Shown here: piece by piece, positions 33,915 through 44,244 of the stretch
Position numbering within the stretch: the first letter of the stretch is position 1
Layout of the letters: every line of letters starts with the position of its first letter
Source of the DNA: Archegozetes longisetosus
Taxonomy: Eukaryota > Arthropoda > Arachnida > Sarcoptiformes > Trhypochthoniidae
Length of the DNA stretch: 64,000 bases
Direction of reading: 5' to 3'
NCBI GenBank assembly: GCA_018873245.2
Contig: JAEMBT020000003.1
Span: 9,805,843 to 9,869,842, forward strand
Notes under the pieces: model-generated
Told to the model about the DNA's origin: nothing
What the model saw: only the letters and a program-made list of their open reading frames with translations
The model's database searches: none
Translations under genes and position numbers: made by a program

Positions 33915-36900
33915 TTATTGAGGATTAACTCTGTTCGAATTGGTATAGAAATAGTAGAATTTCAATAAATACGACATAACATGAGAATCATGCAACAGGT
34001 GTAAGATAAAAGTGCATATTCTGCCCAAATAGTGATGATTCAATAATTCCATTAGGAAAACACATATATTGAAAGTATGGCAAATAAGAATTCCAATGAA
34101 AACTCCTTTCATTTGCTTCAAAGTGATAGCATCGAATTTATAGGCTTCTGTGTCAATTTCAACGTTAATATCAGGTCCATGTCTATGTCCATTAAGTCTA
34201 AGGGATTTGCGAACCTCATATTCATATATACCAATATCGATCAAACGAGTCATACTGAAAATAAAAATATTGTTATTTGAATTCAACTCATTTTCAACTT
34301 GCAGAGTGTTGAATTTGTTGACAAGCTTTGAATCAGATCTAGGGCTGAATAGAATGAAATAAGGTTTCATTCCGAAGCCTGATTTCGATATGTGATAATC
34401 AAATCCTTCTGAACCGTAATGTTTAATCCTGTCTTTAAACTTGACCTTTAAGTAATGCAATAGAAGACCATCCAAACTTAAAACTACATCTCCATTCGTT
34501 ACAATTTTCATATAATTTTCTTGCAGTTTATGATCAAGGGCAGCATTAAACGGATCAAACATAACTGATCTCTTTTTGAAATCTGAAGCCATTTGTGATG
34601 GATCACGAAGAATAAAATCACTCATTTCGAAATAATATGGTGAATAAATCTTCATTTTCTTCCACTGAGGTTTAGTGTGTAAGTCATCCCATGAATCGAT
34701 TCTATCGATTGTATCTTTATGTATCATGAAATTCCATAATCCAGCAGAAAATCCAGTCAATAGCACAAGAGAACATAAAAGCCATAGTACAGCCATTACT
34801 CTGGTGAAATCACCAACTATTCTTCGAGCAATAATATCTGAAAGTATGACAGACGCAAAGTCCCAAAATGTTGAGAAGAATGTTGATAAACTTCGATTTC
34901 TAACAGCGAATAGTAGTCCAAAAGCAAGCAGAGATAACACAATATAATAATAGACCTCAATATCATAGCAATTGAAGTAATCAAATAATGGCCTATCATC
35001 TGATAAAATGAAACTCAAATTAAATGTATTGAATTTCTTATATTTGTTTTCATTTATTTTAAATAATTTCAAAAACCTAATAATAGTAATAACTTACGTT
35101 TTTCTGTTTTGCTTAATAACGAAGATCTTTCGAAAAATCCTACAAAACGTGATGACTTATAATTAAGACTATTTCTTATATCCTCTAACGTAGGATTTGG
35201 ACAATAAGGAAAAAGAGCCAAATAAGGCAAATTATCTACACCCTTCCTAAGATAGTCCGGTGTGTACGAATTAACATCTTCAACGTGAGGGAGAATTTTG
35301 ACACTATATTAGGAAAGTTTAAAAAAATTGAGATTACTCGTATACTAATCTTTTAGGAAATGATAAATGTTCGTGTTTGATGTTTTTGAATCAAGTTCAA
35401 GCTAGACTAGGATTAGATACACAATACAAGAAAAATAGCGAGAAATTTATAGTTATTTTTTAAATACAGCTTTTCAAACGAGCGGTTGATTCCTTAAACC
35501 ACTTCTAATTAACATTTGCGTCATGGAAACAAAAAATAACAAAATAATTTAGTCGAAGCGCTCTATTTCTATTGTACTTAGGGTGACCACCCGTCCCGTT
35601 TTTGACAGGACAGTCCCTCTTTTAAAGATAAGACAGAAATCCCGTCAGACCAAAACTCTAGACAGGACAATTAGTTGTCCCATTTTTCAACTTTTATTTT
35701 TAAAAGTGTGTTTAGAAAAATATTTCTTCGAAACTCAAATATTAAAGTTATTTTACAAATGATAATGGATTAAGAAACTCAGCTTAATGCTTTGAACACC
35801 CGTGGCTTAAAACCAAAAGTTATAGAATTAATTTTTTCTGCCTCGACTTACATTTGATATAAATCAGTATTTCTTTTGAGTAACTTTTGAAAAATGCCAT
35901 TTTTAACAAAAGTATACCTTTGAAATCAACCATGACTAATAATTTTCAATGTTTTAATATTAGAATGTATTGTTTGACACCTAATTATTTGTAATGACTA
36001 ATAAAAGGGGCATTTATCTTTTTAAAAATGTGAGGGTCCCCCTTGATATTTTTGTCTCGTCAAGTGATAAGCCAGAGGTGGTCATCCTAATTGTACTATG
36101 CAATTGAATGAACTACTGTAATAAGTTTCACCATCAAAGTACAATTTATAGTCAGAGTCTGAACATGAAGTCATAGAATCTGAATCAGGGAATGTTTGTG
36201 AAGTACTCGTCGAGACAAAATAGATGATATCTTAGTTGGGGCACTGCGATTTAAGAGGACAAGGTTGGACCTTGTTCAAAGGGATCATCCCCAGAACCAC
36301 CTAATCTATAGAAAATTAGTACTTCATCGCTCTGTCTTTTCTACACGTAATAACTTATAAACTGATTCTTTGATTTTGCAAAGAAACAGAGTAGCCACTA
36401 GGGGAAACTAGATTCTGCTCAAATAGATATTTCAGCTACACTTTAGTTAATCCCCCCTTACGAGAAGTGCTCCCAAATGTGGTTATTTTATCTAATTTGA
36501 GGGCGAGGAAACTTTCTGAGTATTCATTTTTTGCTGAAACTCTTAGTTTCCACTTAATAGTCTTCAAAAATTTGGCGACTGAAACAACATTGTGATGCAC
36601 TCCTTCGCCTCCATGTCACCCTCTCAAGATATACATCGTTTAATTCAGTTAGATAAGCTGAGATCGACACCAAATTTGATTATGTTACATGACTCTTGAC
36701 GAAGTTAATTAAAATTTCACCCTTGGCCCCATAACTTGTGACCCTGTTGTCGTAGCCTCACGAAATTGATACCATTTTACTCCTCTTATCATACTGATTT
36801 CAACGATATATCATTTGACTTCATTAACTTACAGTAGACCCGGAAATTTCTCGATAAGTGTACCCATGCTACCCAAACTGCGCAAACTCGATTTGAATTT

Positions 36901-39012
36901 CGAAATTCATTTTTGAATAGCTAGAGTAATATGCTATGTAAGATTCAGAAATTTAGCATATTAGTTCATAACTTTTACAACATTAGTCCACAAGATTTCA
37001 TGAGGTTGGAGATTATATTCTTTTAAGATATTCAACATTGAGCCTCTAATGGAATAGCTTCACAAAAATGTAAAATTTGCTTATAGAATGATTAAGTAGG
37101 GAGTGACACAATTCTTCCATGCACAATTCTTCCACACTTTTCAATTGATCACTAAATACAAGTGATGACCATTTCAAGTCGAATTGACTAACGAATAGTA
37201 GCTATTGGCCATTTCCATATCAGATAAACTACGGGAGGCGAACAATGACCATTTTCAGTTTAGATGACCTGTGGGAAGTAACTGATGACCATTTTATATC
37301 AGATGACCTACTAAAGGCAACTGATGACCTGATAATATAAAAAAGTCATCAGTTACTCCTCTTAAGTCATTTGAATTGAAAATGGTCATCGGTTCCTTCC
37401 GTATTTTATCTGATATAGAAATGGCCATTAGTTACTTCCCGTAGGTCATCTTAATTGAACATGGTCATCGCTTGTCTCCCATAGTTTACCTGATATGGAA
37501 ATGGCCATTAGTTACTTCCCGTAGGTCGTCTCAATTAAAAGTGGTCATCGTTCGCCTCCCGTAGTTTATCTGATCTGGAAATGGCCATTAGTTACTATTC
37601 GTTGGTCAATTCGACTTGAAATGGTCATCACTTGTATTCTGTGATCAATTGAAAAGTGTGGAAGAATTGTGGTAGACCTGATTAAGTATCCACGTACGTA
37701 ATTTAACGTAAGAGGGGTAGGGTTAAACTTTAGAAAATCCCAGAGTGATTCAGAGGTGACACCGATATTTTCTAATAGAGGGTGATCCCAAGAGGTCATT
37801 TATGCAATATAGCGCGATGAGGCCTCTCGGTTCGGGAATAACATCATACAACGTTCAAATTGAGTTTTATTTTTTCCCGCCTCATTAGTGGTGATTACAA
37901 AAATATATACAAATAATCAGGAGATTAAAATTTCTCGTCCTCAAATTAGGTAAGACAACCACATTTAGGGTCATTTCTCGTGGGGGAAGGACTAAATTAA
38001 AGTGTCCCCGATATTATCATAGAGAATGCATTTGACCAAAGAGTATTTTTGAGAAAGCTACTAGTCTTCAGTAAAGTTCAAGCCTGAGGCGAGTTTGCGC
38101 ATTCGATATAGTTGTATTGTAAAAGTGCCTCAAAAACTTTGATTCATTTTTGGTATCTGGACCCAAAACAAATTCCTCAAGATGACCATAAAACTTTGTG
38201 TTTAGCATAGAAACAACTGAGGAAAGTACTACACATATGTAAAATTTAGTGGATCTAGAACTAGTTCTTAGAGACATGCGCACAATTTTTTTGTGAGATT
38301 TGAAGGTCCTAAGTGAGGTATCGTTGAATTTACTTAATGAAAATTTCACATTGATTCCATGATTCGAGTTCTGACTCTAACCATGTAGAGTACTTTGAAA
38401 AGTTTTTGAAATATTGATCAAAATCAATACCCGCACTATATTTATTTGAACATATGAAATTAATTTTTAAATTAAGAAATTATAACTAAATCATTTCACA
38501 ATCCCCAATAAAATGTCGCAAAAGTTAATTTCTATACGATAGTAGTTGTGCTATGTACATCTATGCGTCATGAGTAATAATAGCTTGCAATGATTAAGCG
38601 AAAATTCATCACTTTTTAGTATTCATTAGGCCAAATTAAATACTAACGCACTGTAAATATATCAAATTTGTGCTTTCAGTGTTGATATTTAAGATTCTAA
38701 AGTTTTATTTAAAGTAATTTACTATATAAACAAAGCATAATTTTAAAGCACATTATCTCATTAAGACTTTTCATACTTAGCATTGATGTATCTCGCAAAC
38801 AACTTGAGGATCGCAATAAAAGGTCCGCACCATTGATAATGAAGTACTGAAGAATTGCCTGATTTTGCCATTTCTTCATCGTATACAAGAATTGGTGGCC
38901 ACATATATGGTTGTACTTCAATTGTCATGTTGGTTGAGTTATTGCCCCAGTAAACTATATCATTATTAGTGGCCAGATAAACACAGTTATTACTGAAGTC
39001 GTTATACATCAT
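33915..39012 (-). CDS. Ionotropic-receptor-type ligand-gated channel, two exons, one indel
   Basis: Exon 1 (39012-38777) encodes the start of the ligand-binding lobe (PPILVYDEEMAKSG ... GPFIAILKLFARYINA) and ends in phase 2 at AA|GTATGA. Exon 2 starts at 35303 in the matching phase (NVKILPHVEDVNSYTPDY...) and runs to 33915. Between them lies an intron of about 3.47 kb. Exon 2 contains TM1 (YYYIVLSLLAFGLLFAV, about residue 194), a pore-loop-like FWDFASVILSD, TM2 (RVMAVLWLLCSLVLLTGF), the second lobe, and TM3 (GVFIGILICHTFNICVFLME). This is the iGluR/IR plan without a large amino-terminal domain, as in chemosensory IRs. Exon 2 is one base short: adding one T to the run at 35071-35075 makes it open throughout, giving about 541 residues. 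The alternative, a 21-nt intron, does not keep frame. Ligand and tissue cannot be told. Confidence 0.8.
35579..36089. mobile_element. hAT-type MITE in the receptor intron
   Basis: Begins TAGGGTGACCACCCGTCCCG and ends as the reverse complement of TAGGATGACCACC, with perfect 8-bp copies of ATTGTACT at 35571-35578 and 36090-36097. The 511-bp element is non-autonomous. Both flanks contain GACAGGAC/GTCCC-type words. Confidence 0.85.
37123..37670. mobile_element. Foldback-like palindrome with internally repeated arms
   Basis: The outer ends are inverted copies, ACAATTCTTCCACACTTTTC continuing AATTGATCAC..AATACAAGTG, on both sides. Each arm consists of diverged tandem units of about 45-55 bp with the words GATGACCATTT, ATCAGAT..ACTACGGGAG and GACCTACGGGAAGTAACT.ATG. 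The left arm has fewer units than the right, so the axis is off-centre, near 37345. Long inverted arms made of subrepeats are typical of Foldback elements. No coding sequence is present. It lies in the intron of the ionotropic receptor gene. Confidence 0.75.
38068..38349 (-). other. Unassigned open frame in the receptor intron
   Basis: A 93-residue frame with a true ATG (MKFSLSKFNDTSLRTFKSHK) lies on the receptor's strand within its intron. It has one moderately hydrophobic stretch (FYICVVLSSVVSML). It matches nothing I recognise, and the exon 1 to exon 2 phases already fit without it. Probably chance, listed because it could be an alternative exon. Confidence 0.15.
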
Positions 39013-39094
39013 TTTAAAGCATCAAATCTTTTTAATAACTTGAAAAAAGTTTATCGAATGATATGTTCATTTACTGAACACGTCTTTTGAAAGT

Positions 39095-39350
39095 TTATTC
39101 ACAATAATTACAAGACTTAAAAATAGTTATTCAAGTCTTTAAATTCAGTGTTTCGAAATTAGTTTCTGGAATATAAGTCAAAGTTAGATTCAAGCCTAAA
39201 GTATAAATGTCAAATAATAATGATTTGTTTATGTACTTTCGTTTTCTAGAACATGTTTCCGAGTGTCAGGTACTGGTTATTGGAAAATCATTAAAACAGT
39301 ACGTATACTCATCACCAATACTAGACCTGGCATTCATTAAATTTTAAATT
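39095..39350 (+). repeat. Upstream-region repeat U, copy 1
   Basis: The DNA just upstream of the receptor's first exon recurs at 40860-41020 (continued at 41560-41594 and 42244-42360) and at 42505-42720, and inverted at 42880-43130. Landmarks are AGTTAGATTCAAGCCTAAAG, AAATGTCAAATA, a GT.TCAGGTA block and ACTCATC.CCAA. Together with the pseudo-exon at 40565 this shows serial local duplication of the gene's 5' part. Confidence 0.7.
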
Positions 39351-39397
39351 TTTCTTATACAGATATCAAATGAGCTAAAAATTTTTCTCATTCAAAC

Positions 39398-39530
39398 TAA
39401 TATATTTTTGCGCAAATACTTCATTATAACTCGAGATAAATACTTGTTACAAAGATTACTACTCATTATTTTAATTTTTAACAAGTATTTATCTCAAGTT
39501 ATAATGAAGTATCTGCGCAAAAATATATTA
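39398..39530. repeat. Hairpin with 52-bp arms
   Basis: TAATATATTTTTGCGCAAAT begins the left arm (39398-39449). The right arm (39479-39530) is its reverse complement with only two mismatches, around a 29-bp loop. It may be a very small MITE or a recent inverted duplication; there is no coding sequence. It lies in the receptor's upstream region and is not seen in the other copies of that region. Confidence 0.8.
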
Positions 39531-39979
39531 ATTTCGATCGCAAAGTTTGAAGAATGAATTCAAATCTCGACATCGGTGTCACTTATCAATAATTGTGTCT
39601 TCTGATTGTATTTCACTTTCTTGTCAAATCATGTTGAAAACAGTTTCAAAAAACTAATTTTGCTTACTTCAAATAATTTTCAAAAATTACTTGAGATTAT
39701 ATTATTTCGAATATAAAGAGATTTAAACAGTGAATAGTAATAATATTACTTTTAAGGTCTATAACGTCATTAATTCTCTCTTCAGACAAACAATTATATT
39801 AAATTTCAGTTCAAAGCGAAGCTCAACTTGAAAACAATGATTTATAAATCAAAAATGCATCTCATCATTCAATTCGATAGATCTAATTTAACACCTAATT
39901 TGCTAACATACGAGAAGCAGTTAAAAATCATTACTATTTTACAATCAATACTGTTTTTGCTTTATTAAATAAATCGGCT

Positions 39980-40065
39980 TCAAATGAGCTGAGCTCGAAG
40001 CTCAACAGATTGAGCTTGAGCTTAAAGCGCAGCTCAGCTCACAGCTAGCTTATGCTCTTCACTAC
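39980..40065 (-). mobile_element. Fragment of the GAGCTC-rich hAT MITE family
   Basis: Stacks of AGCTCAGCTC, GAGCTCGAAGCTC and a terminus ending CTCTTCACTACTTA resemble one end of the element at 31892-32760. The opposite end was not found, so this is probably truncated or heavily diverged. Confidence 0.4.
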
Positions 40066-40564
40066 TTATAAATGATCAGTACACTAAGTAATTGGACACT
40101 AATTTAAACACTAAATGCTTTTAAACTCATTGATTGAGAAGGATTTTCACACTTATGTTTAGTGAAATAGTATTGCGTTAAAGTTAAATAAAATCAAAAT
40201 GAGAAGATAAAACTGTTCTGTAAATGTTTAATCTAATGTTAGGCGTAGGTGATTTGAAGGCTCGGTCTCAGACTTAAAAGCGTCTGTGATTTCGCGCTTA
40301 ACCTCAAAAATTTTTGTCAGTTCTTACAATAAGATTTTATCAGATTATTGCAGTATTATAGGAAAAATCTAAAATTATAGATCATAAGTAATAAAAGTAG
40401 CGAGCTATAATTGAATGAAAATTGAATATTCATTTAGATAATTTTCTAACAAAGTAAATATATCTAATTCGCGTTCTCAATATTGGTATTTAAGACTAAA
40501 GTTTTATTTAAAAAATTATCTAACATAATTTTAAAGTGCATTATCTCAATCAGGCATTTCATAC

Positions 40565-40803
40565 TTAGCATTGACGTATCTCGCAAACAACTTGAGGATC
40601 ACAATAAAAGGTCCACATCATTGATAGTGAAGTATTGAAGAATTGCTTGGTTTTATCATATCTGTACTATATACAAGAATTGGTGACTACAAGTTTGACT
40701 GCCCTTCAATTATCAAATTGATCAAATTACCTGCGTAATTCTCTAAATAAACTGCATCATTATTTATGGTCAGATAAGCGCAGTTATTGAAGTCGTTATA
40801 CAT
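40565..40803 (-). pseudogene. Duplicated, dead first exon of the ionotropic receptor
   Basis: Reading left from the ATG at 40803, MYNDFNNCAYLTINNDAVYL aligns with MYNDFSNNCVYLATNNDIVY of the intact exon at 39012. The match continues through SPILVYSTDM, NSSILHYQ, and CGPFIVILKLFARYVNAKYE. Two in-frame stops (after QSNL and after LHYQ) and lost residues show decay. The AA|GTATGA donor is conserved. No second exon follows before the intact gene, so only the 5' part was duplicated. Confidence 0.85.
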
Positions 40804-40859
40804 GACTTCAAATCATATATTTTAACAAATTTGAGAATAATTCATTGAATATATTCATA

Positions 40860-41020
40860 CATTGAGCACTTTGAAACTTCATTCACACCAATTACAAGAC
40901 AAAGTAAAATAATTAAGTTTTTAAACTGATTCAGTGTTTTGAAATAAGGTTATAGAAGTCAAAGTTAGATTCAAGTCTAAAGCATAAATGTCAAATAGTA
41001 GCAGTTATTTAGATGTTAGC
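40860..41020 (+). repeat. Upstream-region repeat U, copy 2 (interrupted)
   Basis: Contains AAGTCAAAGTTAGATTCAAG and AAATGTCAAATAGTAGCAG, matching 39095-39350. It is cut by an insert at about 41022-41557 and resumes with TTTTCAAGTATCAGGTAATG at 41565, then is cut again by a hAT element before continuing at 42244-42360. Confidence 0.65.
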
Positions 41021-41021
41021 T

Positions 41022-41557
41022 TTTATAGTGAAACGGGACTGGCGGCGAAGATACCCCGTTGAACGGTACTTCTAACAGGTATGAAGATACCGGTGTGTTG
41101 CTGCTTAATAGGGTTGGCAGTTAGGGAATAGACCTAAGAGTACTTGCTCGATTAGGCACGGTAGAACTCCTGTGGATCGAAGGGAGACTTTGTTGGAAAT
41201 AGATTAATACAATGTTATTATTATAATAGAATGTAATTGATACTAAGAGATGAGAGATAATCCTTGAATACAATTATGCCAATACTTAAGATATTGACAT
41301 CTATACTTCACCACAGTTTATAGTCAAAATAACATTGATTTCAGGCACAATTAATTCACATATTTACATAAATGTTATGATAGTTGTGAATATTGTGTTT
41401 TAGTTTATGTTTTTAAAAATATTAGTTTCTAATATGTTGAATAAAATTAATTATAATTAACTTAAATGACGAGTTTGAAATTTAAGAGACTATATTACCG
41501 ACGAATGCCGATTGCCAGAAGATGGCGATAGAGGTTCCAGTAACTCGTTACAATACA
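41022..41557 (+). mobile_element. Possible Copia-type 3' fragment with LTR
   Basis: This insert interrupts repeat U copy 2. Its first ~165 bp are GC-richer than the surroundings and end in a purine-rich GATCGAAGGGAGACTT, directly followed by TGTTGGAAATAGATTAATAC. That join resembles a Copia polypurine tract plus LTR start (TGTTGGAA). The right end, ...TTACAATACA, would be the LTR end, giving an LTR of about 367 bp (41191-41557). No reverse transcriptase or integrase coding is present and no target duplication was found, so the assignment is tentative. Confidence 0.35.
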
Positions 41558-41594
41558 AAAACGTTTTCAAGTATCAGGTAATGATTGTTTAGGA

Positions 41595-42243
41595 TAGTGA
41601 TGGCGATAGTAAAAAATTCATTCGAATGTACCATCGAATGTTCAGCTTTTCATTCGGAAGATTCTATCGATAGTCTTTCCAAAACAAATCGATAGTACAA
41701 ATAGTCTGATAACTGAAGCAATTTATTAATTGCAATATTTAACATTTTATTTTATTGAAAATATAACTTTGTTTAAGAGTTTCAATCGCTAAGCGAAAGA
41801 TTCCTAATTAAGTTAAGTTTTAAACACGATTGTGGTCCAACCTATTGCGATTAGAAGTTATAGTATTATCAGCCTTAGAAAAGATTCTTTCTGAAGGAAC
41901 AGATGTACCCGCAATGGAAAAATATTTCGCACCAGCTTAATTTGCACAAATGACTTATCATAAATAAAATTAAAGAAATCTCTAATCCTATTGGTTTTGT
42001 TAAATCAATTTCCGAACTAGCCCATAAAGTGGAGCTTATTAAATCGGATGATTTGAACCTATGGCTATTCTATATATCTTAATCAGATGTTATATATCAC
42101 ATGTTACATATGTTAATCAGACTATTGTTAGGTTGGAAAACTATCGCGATACTATCGGGTTAGTGATTCAGTCAATAGTTTACTGTCGATAGCCTCAAAT
42201 CATTCGATAGCATCGACTGTTCGACTACTGTCGTGCATCACTA
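41595..42243 (-). mobile_element. hAT element remnant inserted in repeat U
   Basis: Starts TAGTGATGGCGATAGT and ends as the reverse complement of TAGTGATGCACGACAGTAG, classic hAT ends. Imperfect 8-bp duplications GTTTAGGA (41587-41594) and GTTGAGAA (42244-42251) flank it. The uninterrupted paralogous site at about 42597 reads GTTGAAAA, an empty-site comparison. On the minus strand, roughly 41940 to 41838, the frame reads AGAKYFSIAGTSVPSERIFS and then KADNTITSNRNRL, the hAT C-terminal dimerisation domain. The rest of the transposase is gone, so the 649-bp copy is a deleted derivative. Confidence 0.8.
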
Positions 42244-42360
42244 GTTGAGAAGACAACTAAACAAATGCATGAACTCATCGCCAAAGTTATTAGATCTGAC
42301 ACTCACTAAAAATTGAGTCAAATCTTGTTATACAGACATCATCTAAGCTGAAGTTTGTGA
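42244..42360 (+). repeat. Upstream-region repeat U, copy 2 continued
   Basis: Resumes after the hAT insertion with ATGAACTCATCGCCAAAG.TATTAGAT, matching 42615-42660 in copy 3. Confidence 0.6.
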
Positions 42361-42504
42361 ATGCTATTAATGTAGTCTTAATTTATCTAACAATTAACTT
42401 TTGTTCAGAGATTCATTCAAAAGGTTTAGATTTAACAAAAAGTTAATAAGGAACAACGATTTAATTGTGTTTAGAAATAATCTTTTATAATATGTGCCGA
42501 AATT

Positions 42505-42720
42505 AGATTTAAGTTAAAAATTTAAATGTCAAATAGTGACTATTTAAGTGTTAAAACTTTCTAAAGATTTGTGTTTTCAAGTATTAGGTACCCATTGTTG
42601 AAAAAATCATTGAAACAATACAAGAACTCATCGTCAAAGCTATTAGATTTGATGTTCAATGAAATACAAGTCAGCTTCTGTTATACTTATATCAACTGAA
42701 CTAATACTTTTAGCTCTATT
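42505..42720 (+). repeat. Upstream-region repeat U, copy 3
   Basis: Carries AAATGTCAAATAGTGACTAT, GTTTTCAAGTATTAGGTACC and GAACTCATCGTCAAAGCTAT without the two insertions seen in copy 2. It therefore preserves the empty site for the hAT element. Confidence 0.65.
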
Positions 42721-42879
42721 GTTGTAGACTAATAAGCAAAAATCGGTTTTTGCTTGGATCATTCAAAATTAAAAATTGGTGCTTAGTCTACTTCTGTGTG
42801 TGCTATGTCTACAATAATAGTGCTTAAAATCTTCTAGCTCAATTGATGTATATATAAAAAGAATTTAAACATTAATGAA

Positions 42880-43130
42880 TGTCAGGTCTAGCATTGGTAA
42901 TGAGTATATGTATTGTTTTAATGATTTTTTTAATAATCAGTACGGGATACTTGGAAACACCTCCGAAAAAACACTAGCACACAAGTAAACCATTATTATT
43001 TGACATTTGTACTATGGGCTTGAATCTAATTTTGACATATTCTAGAGACTAATTTTGAAAAACTAAATTTAAAAACTTGAGTAACTGTTTCACTTTAAGC
43101 CTTGTTATTATTGTGAATATGCTAAATATT
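42880..43130 (-). repeat. Upstream-region repeat U, copy 4 (inverted)
   Basis: Reverse-complement relative of 39095-39350: AATGTCAGGTCTAGCATTGG, TATTATTTGACATTTGTACT, GGCTTGAATCTAATTTTGAC and CTTGTTATTATTGTGAATA align in order. It ends where the DD37E transposon begins. Confidence 0.65.
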
Positions 43131-44242
43131 TTCATTATTCCACTCATGAATCGAAAAAAAAGAGACTTATGCTAAAAGAGTTGTGCAATTTTATCAAATT
43201 AGTGGTGTGATGACTAATTGAGACGCAAAAAAAGATCACTTGTCGGCATCTCATGGCCGAAGGAATTCGCAAACAAGTAATTCTAAGAATTATAAATCGT
43301 ATTAATCAAAGAGGAATATTGAATATCTTAAAATGAGTGGCAGAAAACCAATTAGATCTATCAGTTCAGTTCGTAAAGGTATCAAAAAAATCAAGAGACC
43401 TCTGTTAGAGGAGCTAAAGTAGCTCGAATGCCGTCATCATCATTTCAATTCATAAGAAAACACAAGTTAGGAATCAATGGATACGTGAAAGGTCAGTTCC
43501 CAAATATAATGGTGGTAAAAGAGCTAGAGCTAAAAAAGCCTGTTATAAATTGTACCGTAAAGTCATACCATCAGGTGGTAGAAGAGTTATAATTATGGAC
43601 GATGAAACATACGCTTACTTGAATCCTAAACAGGGCCTTGGTAGAAAATATTATTATTCTAAGAGTAGAAGAGAAGTAGCAGATAATGTATGTTTCAAAC
43701 ATAGACAAAAGTTTCGAAATAAATTTCTTGTATGCCAAGCTATTTATCAGTTCGGAAATGTGAGTAAGCCGTACATTTCCGAGGGAACCATTAATGATGA
43801 TACGTATCTGAAGAAATGTGTGATTAAAAGACTATTGCCATTCATTCGCAAACACCATAATATCAATGAAGTTCTTTTTTGGTCAAATCTAACGACAGTA
43901 CATTACCAAAGAGATGTGCAGCCCTGGCTTAATTCTCAAAACATTGATTTTGTTAGAAAAGGTGAAAATGCTCCTAATGTGCCACAGGCATGCACTATTG
44001 AGCTCTATTGGATCGAATGTAAAAAAGAATATGGTAGACGAAAAGTTGGACCAAAAAATTTTATTGGTTTCAGGCGTATTTGGAAAATTCTAAGTCTTAC
44101 AAGGGCAGGGTCTCGACTGCCTGTCACCGATTTCGATCAAAACTTGATAGTTTGTTAATTTTGGGTCACATATTATGAAAACCTGAGTAACTTTTCCCCA
44201 ATCGCTCTAGATGAGAAAATATTGATATTCAAAGTACCCTAA
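43131..44242 (+). mobile_element. Dead DD37E Tc1/mariner-superfamily transposon
   Basis: Transposase pieces occur in order: SGRKP near 43337, a broken helix region (TSVRGAKVARMPSS at about 43405), then an open frame 43553-44158. That frame has IMDDETYAYLNP (first catalytic Asp), VLFWSNLTTVHY where Asn replaces the second catalytic Asp, and PNVPQACTIEL with the Glu. Exactly 37 residues lie between Asn and Glu, the DD37E spacing. Frame changes upstream and the D-to-N change make it inactive. The 3' non-coding end (GGGTCACATATTATGAAAAC ... ATTGATATTCAAAGTACCCTA) recurs inverted at 47200-47350. The 5' TIR is not clear. Confidence 0.8.
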
Positions 44243-44244
44243 TA

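Noticed and set aside
35071-35098. A 21-nt GT-AG intron in the ionotropic receptor
   Set aside because: It is far below normal intron size and the flanking phases do not match; a missing T in the run at 35071-35075 explains the frame change and gives a continuous exon.
41034-41190. rRNA-like sequence because of its higher GC content
   Set aside because: No convincing match to conserved rRNA blocks; the purine tract and TGTTGGAA start favour a retroelement end.
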